Shown: one piece after another, positions 26,705 through 39,640 of the stretch
How the letters are laid out: each line of letters begins with the position of its first letter
Position numbering within the stretch: position 1 is the first letter of the stretch
Assembly: GCF_021018805.1 (NCBI RefSeq)
Contig: NC_086249.1
Span: forward strand, 80,068,472-80,132,471
DNA: 64,000 nucleotides
DNA from: Prinia subflava
Lineage: Eukaryota > Chordata > Aves > Passeriformes > Cisticolidae
Direction: 5' to 3'
Made by a program: the position numbers and the translations under genes
The notes under the pieces: generated by a model
Database searches by the model: none
Told to the model about the DNA's origin: nothing
What the model saw: the letters and a program-made list of their open reading frames with translations, nothing else

Positions 26705-27460
26705 ACAAAATAGCCTTTGGAAGGGACATTTAAAGGTCATCTAGTCCAACTCTCCTGCCATGGACATCTTCAATTTAATCAGGTCAGGGCTTCATCCAAC
26801 CTGACCATTAATATTTTCAGCGTTGGGACATTTGTCATCTCTCTGGGCAACTTGTTACCCATTTGTAAAAGGTTCCTTCCTTACATGCAGTGTGAATAAA
26901 CCATTCTTCAGCTTAGAACAACTACCCCTTGTCCTATCGCAGCAGGCCATGCTAAAATGCCCACGTCTTTCTTATAAGACCCCTTTAAGTACTAACAGGC
27001 CACAGGAGGTCTTTTTGGTAGGCTCTCCAGGCTGAACAATCCCATCCCTCTCAGTCTTTTCACACAGGAAAAGTTTGCTCTGATCCTTGGACCCACTTCT
27101 CTGGACCCACTCTAACACGTCTGTGTCATTGTTGTGTTGAGGACCCCAGAGATGGGTGCAGCACTGCAGGTGGGCACTCATGAGAGTGGGTAGAGGAGGG
27201 GAACCACTGCCCTTGCCCTGCTGCCCACGCTGCTTTGGATGAAGCCCAGGATAACGTTGCCTTTCTGGGCTGCAAGTGCTCGCTGTTGGCTCATGTCCAA
27301 CCTCTCATTCACCAGTAGCCCCTAGTCCTGCTTGGCAGGGTTGCTCTTGGTCTGTTCTTCCCCCAGCCTGCACTGATATCAAGGGTGCCCCACCCAGGCA
27401 CAGAGGCCCTTGCAGTTTGCATTGCTGAACATCATGAGGTTCACATGGATCCACTTGATA
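26705..27460 (-). mobile_element. CR1 LINE, 3' region, antisense
   Basis: Read on the + strand, it begins with 'ttggaagggacatttaaagg' and 'catctagtccaac', the reverse complement of the CR1 3' untranslated end. It then runs through the segment that encodes the C-terminal end of the CR1 ORF2 polyprotein in reverse ('ttctctgggcaacttgtt', 'ggctctccaggctgaacaa', 'tgggtgcagcactgcaggtggg'). CR1 is the main LINE of birds and is usually 5'-truncated, as here. The usual octamer repeats at the CR1 3' tip are missing. Frameshifts and stops show that it is dead. The short frames at 26.7-27.2 kb are fragments of it. Confidence 0.85.
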
Positions 27461-28166
27461 CATGGGAAACAAGGCAACGATGGATAAACTCTACAAGAAC
27501 TAATCAGGGGATGGTTTAATATCGACGGTAAAAGAACAAGTAAAAGAAAATTCTAGAAGCATGGACTGGTCACCTGTCAACTATTCTCCTGAGGTCATCT
27601 TTTCTGGAGCCACCACAGTAAATTTGGGGTTTATTTTTGGCAGGGCAGAATTCTTTTGCAGAAAGAATTGGAAAGACAAAGAAAAGCATTAAGTACAGTA
27701 AGTAATCTAAGGTTAAGAAAGAAATGGATCCCCTTAATGAATCAGGAAGGTTTTATTTCTTTGTTTAAAGAAAAATTCAATTCACTCATGTTCTGTATTT
27801 CAAGGAATATTCTGTCTGACATGCACAGAGCTGAAGAGCTCCTGTGTACTGCTATAAATGAAAAGATAAACATACCATCTTCTCAAAGGTACAGTGAACA
27901 GCTGTGTATTGGGAATATCCATTAAATAGATATCTAAAACAGAATTAATTTTTTTCATTATAAATTCATAATAGGCAAGTCTGTTCATTTCATGCTGACT
28001 CTAGTTTTATGCTGTCAGAGCTTTCTAAATATGCTACATTGCCTCAGCACTTCATTTTACTGCAGACTGATTGTGTTTCTCGCATAGCTCTATAATTCCT
28101 CAAAAAATCATCCCATGGCAACAAAATAAATAGGTTTTATGGAGTTAAAAAAAAAAGCTTTTGAAA

Positions 28167-28211
<45 letters not shown>

Positions 28212-31200
28212 TTCCCCACTGGTTCATTCTACCTTTCCATGAAGGAAAAAAATCAAAAATTTTCTTCTAAGCATAGACTAATCAGCCAAAAAGTCTTGCC
28301 CTTAATGTACATAACTATTCACATCATGAACGTGGTTTTAATACACAAAGCCCTGCATTTCTGAAGATTTCTATGTTCCACTTTAGAGAGCTCCAATAGC
28401 ATTATTTAATACTGGTTTGGTTTGAGTTTTAGAGTCCCTGTTGACTGCCTACATTTCCTGTGGAGGACCTTCAGAGATATTCTTGTTCATACATTAGGAT
28501 GAACATTTCAGCCCTGATATGTCCTTTGGGGAGATTAAATGAACATGTTTAAGAGTATCCCATGCTTGAAAAATATTGCAGAAGCCATTAAATAGCTGAG
28601 ACTGCAGTACAGCATAGCCCATACCTGCTCCTTTCCCAGTGGACTTGCTCAGTCATGTTTGGCACATCTCTCCAAAAAAATTCTGTTCATCTGGTATACC
28701 TCACAATGCAAGTGTCCCAGTGATATTGCCTGATGTCTCCTGGGGAACAGACACTATTTCTGGTCCTCACTGGGAAACAATTACATATCTACAGTGTCAC
28801 CTTGTCTCCTGCTGTACCCCAGGGAAGGACATCAGCTCCTGAACTCACACCACCTGTATGAGTTAAGGGATTCTAATTCTGCCTTCATCGTGTTCTTCCC
28901 TGCACTTAAAAGGCACTCTTGGACCCTCTGTCATGACCAAACCCCAGAAGGGTTCTCAGGGGAAAATTGAGGATATTCCAGTGGTCTGGGGCCCGTGAGG
29001 CAGACCAAGTCCATGTGAGTGGCTCCAGATTTGCCAGCCCTTGCTTTAGCTGCCAAGAAGACACAGACAAGTCTAGTGGTGACAATGGGAAATTCCAGTG
29101 GACCAGGGTGTGGTTTTGGGTCAACCAATTATTTTTGTTTTGTAAACCCACCAGTTCTGTGTGATGCAATTCAATGCCTTACAGAAAGCTGCAGGGTGGT
29201 CATCACAGGACGTGGGGCACACAGCTGTCAGGCTGGAATGAAAACACCTGCAGCTGCTCCAGGCACACCCAAGGATGCTGTGCCACAGGTGCAGCAGGGG
29301 TGTGGGCACTGCAGCCACTGCAGGATTACAGCACGGTGTTCTGCACTGAGGAAGCTGCACAGAGTCTGTCCTTGGGGAAATCTTAGTCTGGTGTGGGCAC
29401 AGGCCCTTGGAAACTGCTCAACACACCCTGCAGTGAGTAGAAGTCTGCAGTTATGTTTGCAGGGCCGGAGGCAGTGGCCCAGTGTTTGTGGCACAGGTCC
29501 CGTGAGAGGAGCGCATCCGTGCACTGGGACAGCTGCCAGCGCCCACGCCCTCCTGGGAGCACAGCACAGAAGACTGTGCAGATCTGCCCAGCCCCAGCGT
29601 CCCAGTCCCTGGTCCAAGCCCAGCTGCAGCTAGCATGTAGAGTTAGAGGATGAGTTAAGGGGGTTAGAGCAGTAAGGGCAAACCTCAACTCAGTGGGAGC
29701 AATATTATAGTTCAGTCATTCAGCCAGCTCTTCCTATTGATTTGTTTTCTTGCATGGACATTGCAGGTATGAGTCTGAAGTTTTCTATAGAAAAAATCAG
29801 TTTGGAAATAGCTACACGGAGATTTTGGCAGGCATAAATACACACAGCCATGCTAACAATTTTTCTTCTGAGACCCGTTGTAGGAAACAAAAGATAATTA
29901 AAGGTAGTTAGAGGCTGAAAAATACTGTTTCAGAAAGCACTGTGTAATGACGGCTCAGACGGTTCTGTGATTGAACTGCCTTTGTAAAGATCCAGTCTGC
30001 CCTCAGGCCTCAATCTTCTGGGCTAAACATATTTGTCAACAGCCTACCAGCACTTTCTAGGTGGCATTTGGCACTCGTCAGAACCGGGTATTAGAGCCAT
30101 GTTTGTGGCAATGATATATTGCATTTATGAAGTTAAATTACTCTTCCAGTGAACTTGCGATGATATTGTACTGCTCAGTCTCTGTGACATACATATTTCC
30201 CTGACTTCAGGATATTAGCAATCTTCTGTGTACACTGCTGTCCTGGATAGGCTTGTCTGATCCCAGATATTAATTTTCAAAGGTATTTTAGCTTGCATAT
30301 AGGAAGCAGAAAGTGGATTCACAAACTCTAAAATTCCATGCATTTAAAAATAAAAGAGAGGGAGAGAGCACTGTATTTCTGAATGTTTTCTGATGTTTAG
30401 ACCGTGGATGAAAGACACCAAAATGCTTTGGGAAGTGCTTTATTTTTAACCTTCTGACCTATTATACTGCCCAGGTAACCTTGACCCAAACTTATAAGGT
30501 GGACTTGTCTTGTGTAGGATATCTTAGTTAATTTGTTTAGATTCAACCAAACCTCAAAATAGTCTAAGTATTTTTCATGAGATTTTTATCAATCTCCATA
30601 TTTTCAATAATCATAAGTCTCCTTTGACAGTGGGAAAAGTTGCCATGATGCTTGAATATGTCTGTATAATCAGATTTTTATCATTTTGCAGCAAAGAGAT
30701 TTTTTCAGTCTTGCAGAAGGTGTGTGTGGTGAAACAAAGAAGTCTGTCTCCAGAACATGCAAGACTGCACGAAAGATGAATAGCAGGTGAACATGAAGGA
30801 TACAATGAAGATCTGTAAAGCACTTTCTAGAATAATTACTAGTAATTCTTGATTACATTGCCACGAATTTCAAGGTGAAGTGAAGGGTCTCTGTTGCAAA
30901 ACTGAAGAAGCCAGGGAGAGTAAGCAGATTTATGCACTTTTAGTCAGCTGAATTAGTTAAAGGAACTAAATGCAAATGTGGATTTTTTTTTCCCCTTCCT
31001 TTATTTATAATACTGAATAGAAATCAAACTGGCAGTTACTTCTTGTTATTCTGCTTCTTTCTTTTTCTGTGCTGCATGTTTTGTAAACTATATTGAACAG
31101 AAGGAATAAATGGTGACCACAATTAATGATTAATACTTTAATGATGAATACTATGGCAACTACCAGTTAAGCATCACTCCCTTTTCCTGTTTCCACCTCC

Positions 31201-34200
31201 TGTCCTCTTTGAATGGGTTTTTCTCTGGGCTGCTGTCTTTTCATCTTAAAGTGAGAGTACGCACATGACTAAGAGCAAGGAATATAAAAAAGACACCTAA
31301 TGTGGCTAATGATCAGTATTCAGAACTATCAAACATGATCTCTAAAAATGCCAATCAGATGTAAACACATCAATAAAAGAGACAGTTCCCATCTGCCTAT
31401 CCTCCAGCCCCGTGACTCTGCAGAAGGAAAAAGGTGCAACTCACTGCAACTGTGAGGAGTTCACAAAGAAAATCTTCCTTCCCGTCTGACTTTATGTGTT
31501 TGTTTATTTAAGTCAAACTTTCAAATGTTCCACAGCATGAAGGAAGAGAGTAAAGGTGGGGATGATAAATTAAACCTTTGTTTTGAGCAAGCTTGAATGG
31601 TACCTGTGTAGTTTAAGGAAGGGAAATCAGGGTGAGAATGCACTGCACAATTAAGCCTGTCCAGGTGTTAGCATCTGAAGTGACTCCTTTGTTTATCCCA
31701 CTTCTATACCCAGATGCAATAAGCTGTAAAATGCAGTCCATAGTCTCAGGAGATACTGTCAAATTCTTGAATTAAATATATGTGGCTTCAGTTCTGCATA
31801 GCTCTAAGAAAGATCCATTCCCCTCTCTACATGTAGCAGATAAAAGTGGATAAAAATTACATGCCAGCAAGGTATTGGGAAGACATATAAAAAGAAAATA
31901 ATCTAATGGGAAGTGAATAATACAAAGACTCTTACTTTAGAGTACACTTTATTAAATTCACTGGTGAGAAACCAAACTCCCCTCTGTCTCTCTGGTTTAT
32001 GATTTATTGCACTCTTACTCCTGATCCAATAATATCTATCAGCCTGGGTCAAATTCTGACTTCAGCAATTCAGGTGAAAATTTAAAGCCATCTGAATTAC
32101 TACTGCAAATAGTAATGGATTTCTTGTGGATGTATAGGGGTGTAAATTGAATACAGTTCTGGTCAATAGCTATGCCTGACATCCACCTGTACCAGGATCT
32201 CAAAGTGCAAGTTCTGGTCTAGATGCCATCTTGTTTCATTATTAGCATTGTTTTAATTGTGTTAGGACTCAAAATATTTTGGATATTTTTCAGACCAGCA
32301 GAAAAATAGTGCTCCTCCTGCAGAATGTACAGTGCAAAGTAAAAAAGCTAAAGGATGATGGAAAGAGATATAACACATATTGTCTGTAGTAAGGAGAGTT
32401 TATCAGAAATGTATTGTCCTAATTTAATTATATTTTAAAGCTTGTTTTCTTAGTGAATAGGAGGAAGGTGCTTATTCATTGATTTAGTGGTCAGTTACGT
32501 AGGGAAATGGTTGAGAGTTCTTTTGTCTTAATTCTTACCTTGCTAGGCATGAGGGACTCCAGTCAGACAGTGTACCCTCTGTAGTTTCATTAGGGCCTTT
32601 AAAGGGTTGAGTTCATGTTGCAACCTTGATATTATTTAATTAAAAACTCAATCAACCATGAGACATTCACTCACTGGAAAACAGGCTTCATTAATTCTGA
32701 AACCGATATTCATAAATAAATTGATCTTCCCTCTCTGGTTTTCTTTCCATGGATCAGTTCCCAAACCCTTCCGACCATCCACACCAATAAATCATCTTTA
32801 CACACAGAGTAAATCAGCTTTACATCCTCCCTCCTGAATCTAACAGATTTGAGCCTTAGTTTCAAAAACACTTTTGTAGCTGGTCAGTTAAAACTGAAAC
32901 TATGGGTTTGAGCACTGTAAAAAAAAAAAAAACCCTGTCTCAACAGCTCCCCCCTGCAATCCTGACTGCTTTTGGTGCAGAACAGACATGCACAGGGGTG
33001 GTTTGCTCTCTTGTTTTGCAGAATGAGTTATGCCTTGCCCTAGCAGTATAAATAGCTTTCCTTGTGCAGAGCTCCTTGTGATAGCCAGGCCTTAAAGATC
33101 TAGACATGCAATCGCTGGACTTCATTGGAAACATCCTGAGAACTGGCAGGGCCCACCAAGTTGGACAGTTCTGTGTCAAAGAGAGGACCTTTCTTGATTG
33201 TACTTCTTACTGTTTTACAGCAAGTTTTACTGCAGCCAAAGATGTGACCTCAGCATAACTTAAGCATAATCATGTCTAGCTCATAATAGAAAAGTTGGCA
33301 GTGCAGTGAGAACTTCTGCAATTTGTGGATTAGTGCAGGCTGTAAGTCAATTTGAGACTGAAGGAAAGTATTTGGAAAGCTAATATCAATATTCGACTGC
33401 ATTTGGTAAAGCCAGCTTGGGTGTTTACAAAACCTTCCATCATGTGCTTCACAGCAATATAGACAGATTTTTGCATCCCTGGGAAAGAAAGTGCTTAAGG
33501 AGTCTCCACACAGCAAACATAAAGTACATTTGAGTAATTCTGTTCTGATGTTGATCAAATGGTTCTAGCAGATACAGTTCCAGCAAATATCCCTTCATGG
33601 TATGAGAACATGTATTTCCAGATCTCAGACATTAAGGGAGCTTTTGACCAAAGTATGCAGCAGGCTAGATTAAAGTTGAACAGTGTTTTTGATCCTTCCT
33701 CCAGCAGCAATTTGCATATCTGTGTTCCACTCACAATCTGTCAGATGGTTTTCCAATATTAAAATTTTCCTGGAATGGCAGCCATCCATAAACTACATCT
33801 CTCTGTAGAACAGAGTTTTTAATTGGTTAATGTTTAATTGGTTAATATTTCCTTCCTATTTCATCTTAAGGTAATAGTTACCACTTGTATACAAAAGGAG
33901 GATTCAGTATAAGGTGCCGAGGAGAAAGTCCACCCTAGATGGCATTAAATTGCTTAACTAATATTCTGTTTCTTCTACTGCTCCAGAATGACTGACTGCT
34001 CTCCCCCTCTTTGCTCATGCTTGTACATGTCTGGGTGACATTCACTGCTGCCTGCTTCACTTTCAGCCACATGCCAGTTCCTGGGACAGGTCTTTCCCAC
34101 CTGACTTTCCTATTGCATATACATCTGGGAAACAAAGGCACATCTGATTTGGTTTATAAAGAGCCCAGTTATTCAAGATTTTTCTTCATGCTCCTTGGAA

Positions 34201-35139
34201 CCTGTCTATTTCTAGTATCTTGGGTGGAATGCAGGGATTGCATCACCTGGAAATAATGAGACGGGAAAAAGATATCACAGTATATTGAAGACAAAGCTGC
34301 AGGAATTGGAAGTATAGCTTTTCTTCTTGGTTTCTCTGAGGAAACCGCCTTGCTTTCTCCTGGCACTTCAAGAACTGGAATACACTACAGGGATGGAAGA
34401 GGAATTCTGAATCCTTGAGCTAATGTCTGAACAGTGCTCTTAAGGTAGCTTTCCTCCTCACACTGCCTTAAATGCACAACTAAGGTTCAGAGCAGACCAA
34501 GAGTTTGCACTGGTCCACTTTGCAAGTAAGTATGGGAATAGAGAGGTGCTGAGGTATGGACTAAAGCAAGATCACACCAGCTCTAGCAGAGCTTTGTTTT
34601 GTTCTCAAGACCTACTGAGCAATTCCATGGGGAAGATTAGTTGAGGCCCTCCAGATAAGAGGTTTTAGTGAAGAGTAGGTGGTATGAAAATTTTGTAAGA
34701 AGGAACAGATTTATTTTGGTTGTCCTGTATTTGTGGGCTGTCTGAAGAAGAAAGATGGGAATGTGCAGGAGGTGGCAGGGATGATGAGCAAAGGGTGCTA
34801 GCACAGGAGAATTCAGGTGTTAGAAGACTATCTTTACCCAAGAACCACATCTAAAAATTGTAAGCATTAATAATTACTTTCTACACTTCAAAGGACTGTG
34901 GTAGATTAAAGTTAGCTGAATGACAGTTTCCTCTCTAGCCATTTTCCCACTCACACTTCTCACAAGACAGAGGTAGGAGATACAATAAAAAAAAAAAAAA
35001 TGGGTTGAGGTAAGGAAAAGGATATCACTCACCAATTGCCATCCTGGGCAAGCAGGTTTGATTTGGGGAAATTTCCTAAATTTATTGCTAATTGCTAATA
35101 GAGCAGGACAGAGAGAAATAAAAGAAAAAGCAAAACCAA
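27461..35139. other. Gene-free background with one GC-richer island
   Basis: No gene supported. A GC-richer island at about 29.0-29.65 kb carries a 204-codon frame on the + strand and frames of similar size on the other strand. Ala/Cys/Pro-rich composition, no domains and no codon bias make this a chance frame. A (GT)n microsatellite lies at 28171-28209. Confidence 0.6.
28171..28209. repeat. (GT)n microsatellite
   Basis: About 19 uninterrupted GT units. Confidence 0.95.
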
Positions 35140-35690
35140 AACTAGAAACAATTTTCCCACACCTCCAATACTTCCCAGCCTCAAATTCACTGCTGAGTCT
35201 TTTTTCCCCTTAGGAATCAGTAATTGTGGTTATGGTCAGTTTGGAACACTTTGTGTATTCCAGTCTTTCCTTTTCACACTGTTATTTTGCTCCCATATGG
35301 AGTTCTTCCCACAGGATATCATTCTTGACAGTTTTCTCCTATGTGGGTCCTTCCCACAGGATGGAGTTCTCAGAGAACTGCTCCAGCATGAGCCCTTTTG
35401 AACAGGGTGGAGTCCTTCAGGAGCTGCCCCTGGGCCCCCATGTGTCTCAGATCCTGCCTGAAAACCTGCTCCTACACAGAGTTCTCTCCGAGGGCTACAG
35501 CTCCAGCATGGCCTCTCTGCAGGCTTCTGCTTTTCTCAAGGCATCTCCCCCTGCATGGTCACTGATGAACTCAGCTCTGGGCAGGGACAAGTCTGTCTCA
35601 GAGCTGTCTGGAACTGGCAGTGTGTGACACGGAGCAGCTCCTGGTGTCTTCTCACTGAAACCACCTGCCACCAAAACCTTTTCAATACAA
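35140..35690. repeat. Avian dispersed repeat with reiterated internal motif
   Basis: This segment has a loose internal reiteration of 'gctcc(a)gcatg' / 'ttcccacaggat(gg)agt-tct' / 'cctgcc-g-aacctgctcc' units. I recognise the pattern as characteristic of a family dispersed in bird genomes, probably LTR-retrotransposon associated. The exact class, orientation and ends are not resolvable by eye. The 133-codon + frame at 35226-35627 is a product of the repeat, not a gene. Confidence 0.4.
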
Positions 35691-38600
35691 AAATGCAATG
35701 TGTCTTGTCACTCAGAAATAATTTAATGGGTTTAAGCTTTAATTGTGATGGTGCAAATGCTTTCAGCAGCTAAAGAAAGAGGATTCTACCGCATTGTCCT
35801 TACAAGAGGGAAAGTCAAAGAGGAAAAGCTCGGCCTGCTGCAGGCTGGTGAGAAGACGTACAGAGGGTCTTTGAACTTTACACAAACAAATGCTTCCGTG
35901 ATGAACTGAAGCGTTGGCTGACAGGCAGCTTGAAGAAGGCTATGCCCATGCTGAAAGCAGGGAAACAGCTCCATCTGTCAAGGGAGACAAAGCAGCAAAC
36001 CCCTTTCACCTTTGGTACCTGAGAGAAAATCTCTGAGTGATCTGCCAGGAGTCTGGGGGTGGTCCCAGTCACTGCTCTCATGTGTGCATCCTCCTGACTG
36101 GTGTGGGGATGCTGTGTGTTTTAAACACACATACACACCAAATACATCCATACACTTGTGCATGCTTTTATATGTATGTATGTATGTATGTGTATATATA
36201 TATATATATATATTTACACTTGCATCCTGAGACAGAAATATTGAAGCCCTCTTATGCTAATCCACATCCCAACACACCTGTGTTGGCAAAGTGTCACCTT
36301 TCCTGTTGCTGAGGATAACTGGATTACTGCTCGGTGGAGAGACTGATGGAAAAGGCAGTGAGAAGAGATGAATAGGAGAAAATAGTTGTTTGCTGCCATC
36401 AACAGCAATGTGGATGGCACCTGTAATGTCATCCATTGTCTCATAAAAAGAGACAGACCCAAACAACACCTGATATATATAGCCACACTTCCTAGGCTCA
36501 CCTCTGAACACTCAAGGTAACTTGAGAAAAAAATCAGAAGCTGGAGTCTCAACAATAAGGCCCACTGATCTGCAGGATGAGACACTCAGCACAAAGCAGT
36601 TACCAGCTGATTTTAAGTGGGTGTTTGTTGCTTCCTCAAATGACCAAATATATGAAAGCATTTTATACAAGAGTGCAGTCTAGACATCAAGAAATACTTT
36701 GATTTCTCTTTTGTTTGTTTCACAGCAGCAGAAAATACCAAATATCTCTACCCTATCACCAGTAGGAAGTACAGAAAGAATTGTGTTTTAGATATTATGG
36801 TGAACCAGTAGTGTTTTAAAGAAATAACAGAAAACTCATATCTCACTGTCTACACCATACAACTTTTATATTTCAGAAACTGGACTTTACTGAATAAAAT
36901 GAAATAGATTGCTTTGAACAGTACAACTCTCTTGAAGTGAGGGTTTTGAAGTTAAAATATGTGGATGTTCTTAAAATATTGATAGTCAAAATGCATAGGT
37001 GCATCTAATATGTCAGCACATCATTAAAGCCACTACGAGATCAATGAAAGAGAAGATTTTGAAAGGCAAATTGGCCTCTTGGTTTCAGGTGGACAAGTAC
37101 CTTCCATGGGTTATAAGGTACTGCACAAGCAGAATTCCTGATGTCAAGGAAAGTCCTGTATATGTATACAAGATTTTTATAGTCCTTATGTATAAAAGAT
37201 TTTTATTTAAATCCACCTGTAAAAATATTGTAGCTGTCACTCAAAGGAAACAACCATCAAAATGGCCCAGTGACAGCATTTTAAAAGGATCTATTTCCTC
37301 CTGCAGGTAGGATGAATGCATTCAACTCAATCATCCCTTTCCACTGATAGCAATGGCAGATTGAATGATAAAAGATATTTTAGCAGGAAAGAGCCTCTTT
37401 TAATTAAAATCTCTGACACATTAAGGGACAAAGATTGTATTTACATTAAAAGTCTATGGATAAACAGCATTCAAGGAATAGATAGGTAGCATCTCTGTAG
37501 TGGCAGCAAAAGATTTGGAAAAAATCAGAGGATGGACAAGAATAGAGGCAACTGACTGCAGAGCCAATTTTGCTGTATGTACTGTGAAATACTGAATAGG
37601 GTTTAGACTTGGGACACTGATATATGGTGCATATTGGCTCTCTACATTCCAAGTTCCAAACTCCAGTGTCATGGTGACCTTGATAATTTGTAGGATGGAC
37701 TGAGACCCTAAAAAATCTACCTGCAACAGATTTCCTTAAAAGTTACAGGGAAGGAAGAGAAAATTGATATTAAAATCTTTACTTTTGTTAGGGTTAAATT
37801 TTGACTGTAAAATCTCCTTAGAGAAAGCTGTAAATTTTTTAGTCTTTCCATAAACTATGAGTTTTAAAATGGGATTATGTCAAATTTTTCTGGCTGTTTT
37901 CTACTAAAGGAATGAATTTACTGAATACTGAATATCTCAGGGTTCTCTGAATGTCTCTTTGCAAAATATGTCTTATGTATATGCATGGCTCAGTTCAAAT
38001 CGTAAAATTAAATACTTGTAGTAAAAAGGTTTTGCAAAGCACATTCTGTGAATTATTTTGGGCATTAGATTCAGTAAAATAAATGCAAAATCCCACGGAA
38101 ATCATTTTTTTTCTATTCCATCTAAGATACTACAACCTGACTGCTGGGGGTAGATGGCAGGAACATAAGTTATAAAAGAAAATCAGGTGGGTTAAAAAGA
38201 CCTCTGAATAGTTTCAAGGCCAACTCACCATCAGAATATATACCTTAATCCTCCAAAATATGAAAGAGGGCATGATTTACAGGTGTTAGCCTGTTTAATG
38301 TTATTTCATCTGTAGAAAATATTCAGAGGCATGAAATACAAATAAGCAGTGAGCTTACATCTCTCTAGAAGCTCTGGTCTCCTAGCTCCAGCTATGCATT
38401 AAAAAACTCAATTTGACCAGTGCAGAAAGCACTGATTTTCTGCCAAACCAAGTTGGCAGCTCCCCTTCCACTGCCTGCTGCCCATTCACTCTGGCTGACT
38501 TCAAGAATCTGACTCAATAAAGTCCTGTTAATGTGACCTAACAGATCCAATACTAACATCCATTTTTACTAAATGCATAACTCCTTGTCATAGTAGAAAA

Positions 38601-39472
38601 GTGACATTTCTTCTCCTGTGCTCCTCCTTCCAATGGACACTGAAAATGCACCCATGCTTCGTAATTAGCCAGCACATAAACTCTTTCTGGTTTGAAAAAT
38701 TTTGCTTTTGGCAGAAATGAGGAGTGGGAATAAATTGTCTTACTTTGGTGTGTAGGCTATACCAACTGCTGCATTTCAGCTTGCATTTATGTTTTTCTCA
38801 AATCCCAGTGATATCACTTTGGTGTTGTGTTCATTCATTTAATGTCATTCAAGACTGACTCCAAAAGGGGTTTTTTTTAATAAAATAAAGCTTTCCACTC
38901 TTCTCAATCCCTCCTGACATAAGACTTGCTGTGGGTAGCTGAAGCTGCTGCATTGAGACTGTTTGAAGGCTTCTTAGCAATATGGTAGGAGTTCCCTTTG
39001 GCAAGGGGCATTAATGATCCAGTCCTTTGTGGACCTTTCCAAGTCCATCTGCTATTACACAGAGAATACTTTATGCCACTATAGCATGAGGAAAGCAAAG
39101 GCACTTGGTTTTATGTTTCAAATCTGAAAAGTATTGGTGTATCTGAAAACTTCTCTGTCTTATTTTCTAACTATATCAAATGGTCCAAAAAAAAGACATA
39201 TGCTCTCTTCCTTCATCATGAGAAAGACTGAATTTTATCAGAGTACCAAAAAACCCCAGCTTTTTTCTTGCAAGAATATTGTCTTTCTCTGCTGGGCTGA
39301 GCAGGGCTGAAGGTCAAATACCACCAGAAGGACATTTCTGAGTGTTGAGAACTGCCTTCTGCTATCCTTGGACAACTTCTGATTTCTTACTTAAAACACG
39401 AAGTAGCTGGTCACTACATGCTTTCCTGAAATCCTCACTACCAATGATACAGGTAAAGCTAAAGCAGGTGGC
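35691..39472. other. Gene-free background
   Basis: No gene, RNA gene or clear element seen. A TATG/TA microsatellite is listed separately. Frames of 60-123 codons at 35.8-36.6 kb overlap on both strands with no motif. Confidence 0.65.
36170..36213. repeat. (TATG)n(TA)n compound microsatellite
   Basis: Several TATG/TGTA units lead into about ten TA dinucleotides. Confidence 0.9.
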
Positions 39473-39640
39473 TGTTGTGGTTTAGGAATGGTATTCCCCA
39501 GTTTAGCACTCCCACTTGAGAGAAAACTGCAAGCTGCTACCCTCTCCCACTCCAGTGGGAGACAAAAGAAACTGGTCTAGGTAGACCTTATAATTAATTA
39601 AATTTACACCAAAGAATTGAAAGAATCTGTGGACTAGCCA
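39473..39640 (+). mobile_element. Possible 5' fragment of an avian LTR
   Basis: The string TGTTGTGGTTTAGGAATGG, followed by 'attccccagtttagcactccca' and 'actggtctaggtagacc', looks like the start of a bird LTR: a TG terminus and a T/G-rich opening. No 3' end, polyadenylation signal or target duplication was found, so only a fragment is suggested. Confidence 0.3.

Noticed and set aside
29019..29633. 204-codon open frame on the + strand
   Set aside because: Composition is Ala/Cys/Pro/Gln-rich in a GC-richer island. Frames of comparable length exist on the other strand over the same bases, and no domain, splice context or repeat-free homology is visible.
35226..35627. 133-codon open frame
   Set aside because: It coincides with a dispersed avian repeat with reiterated units; no protein domain.
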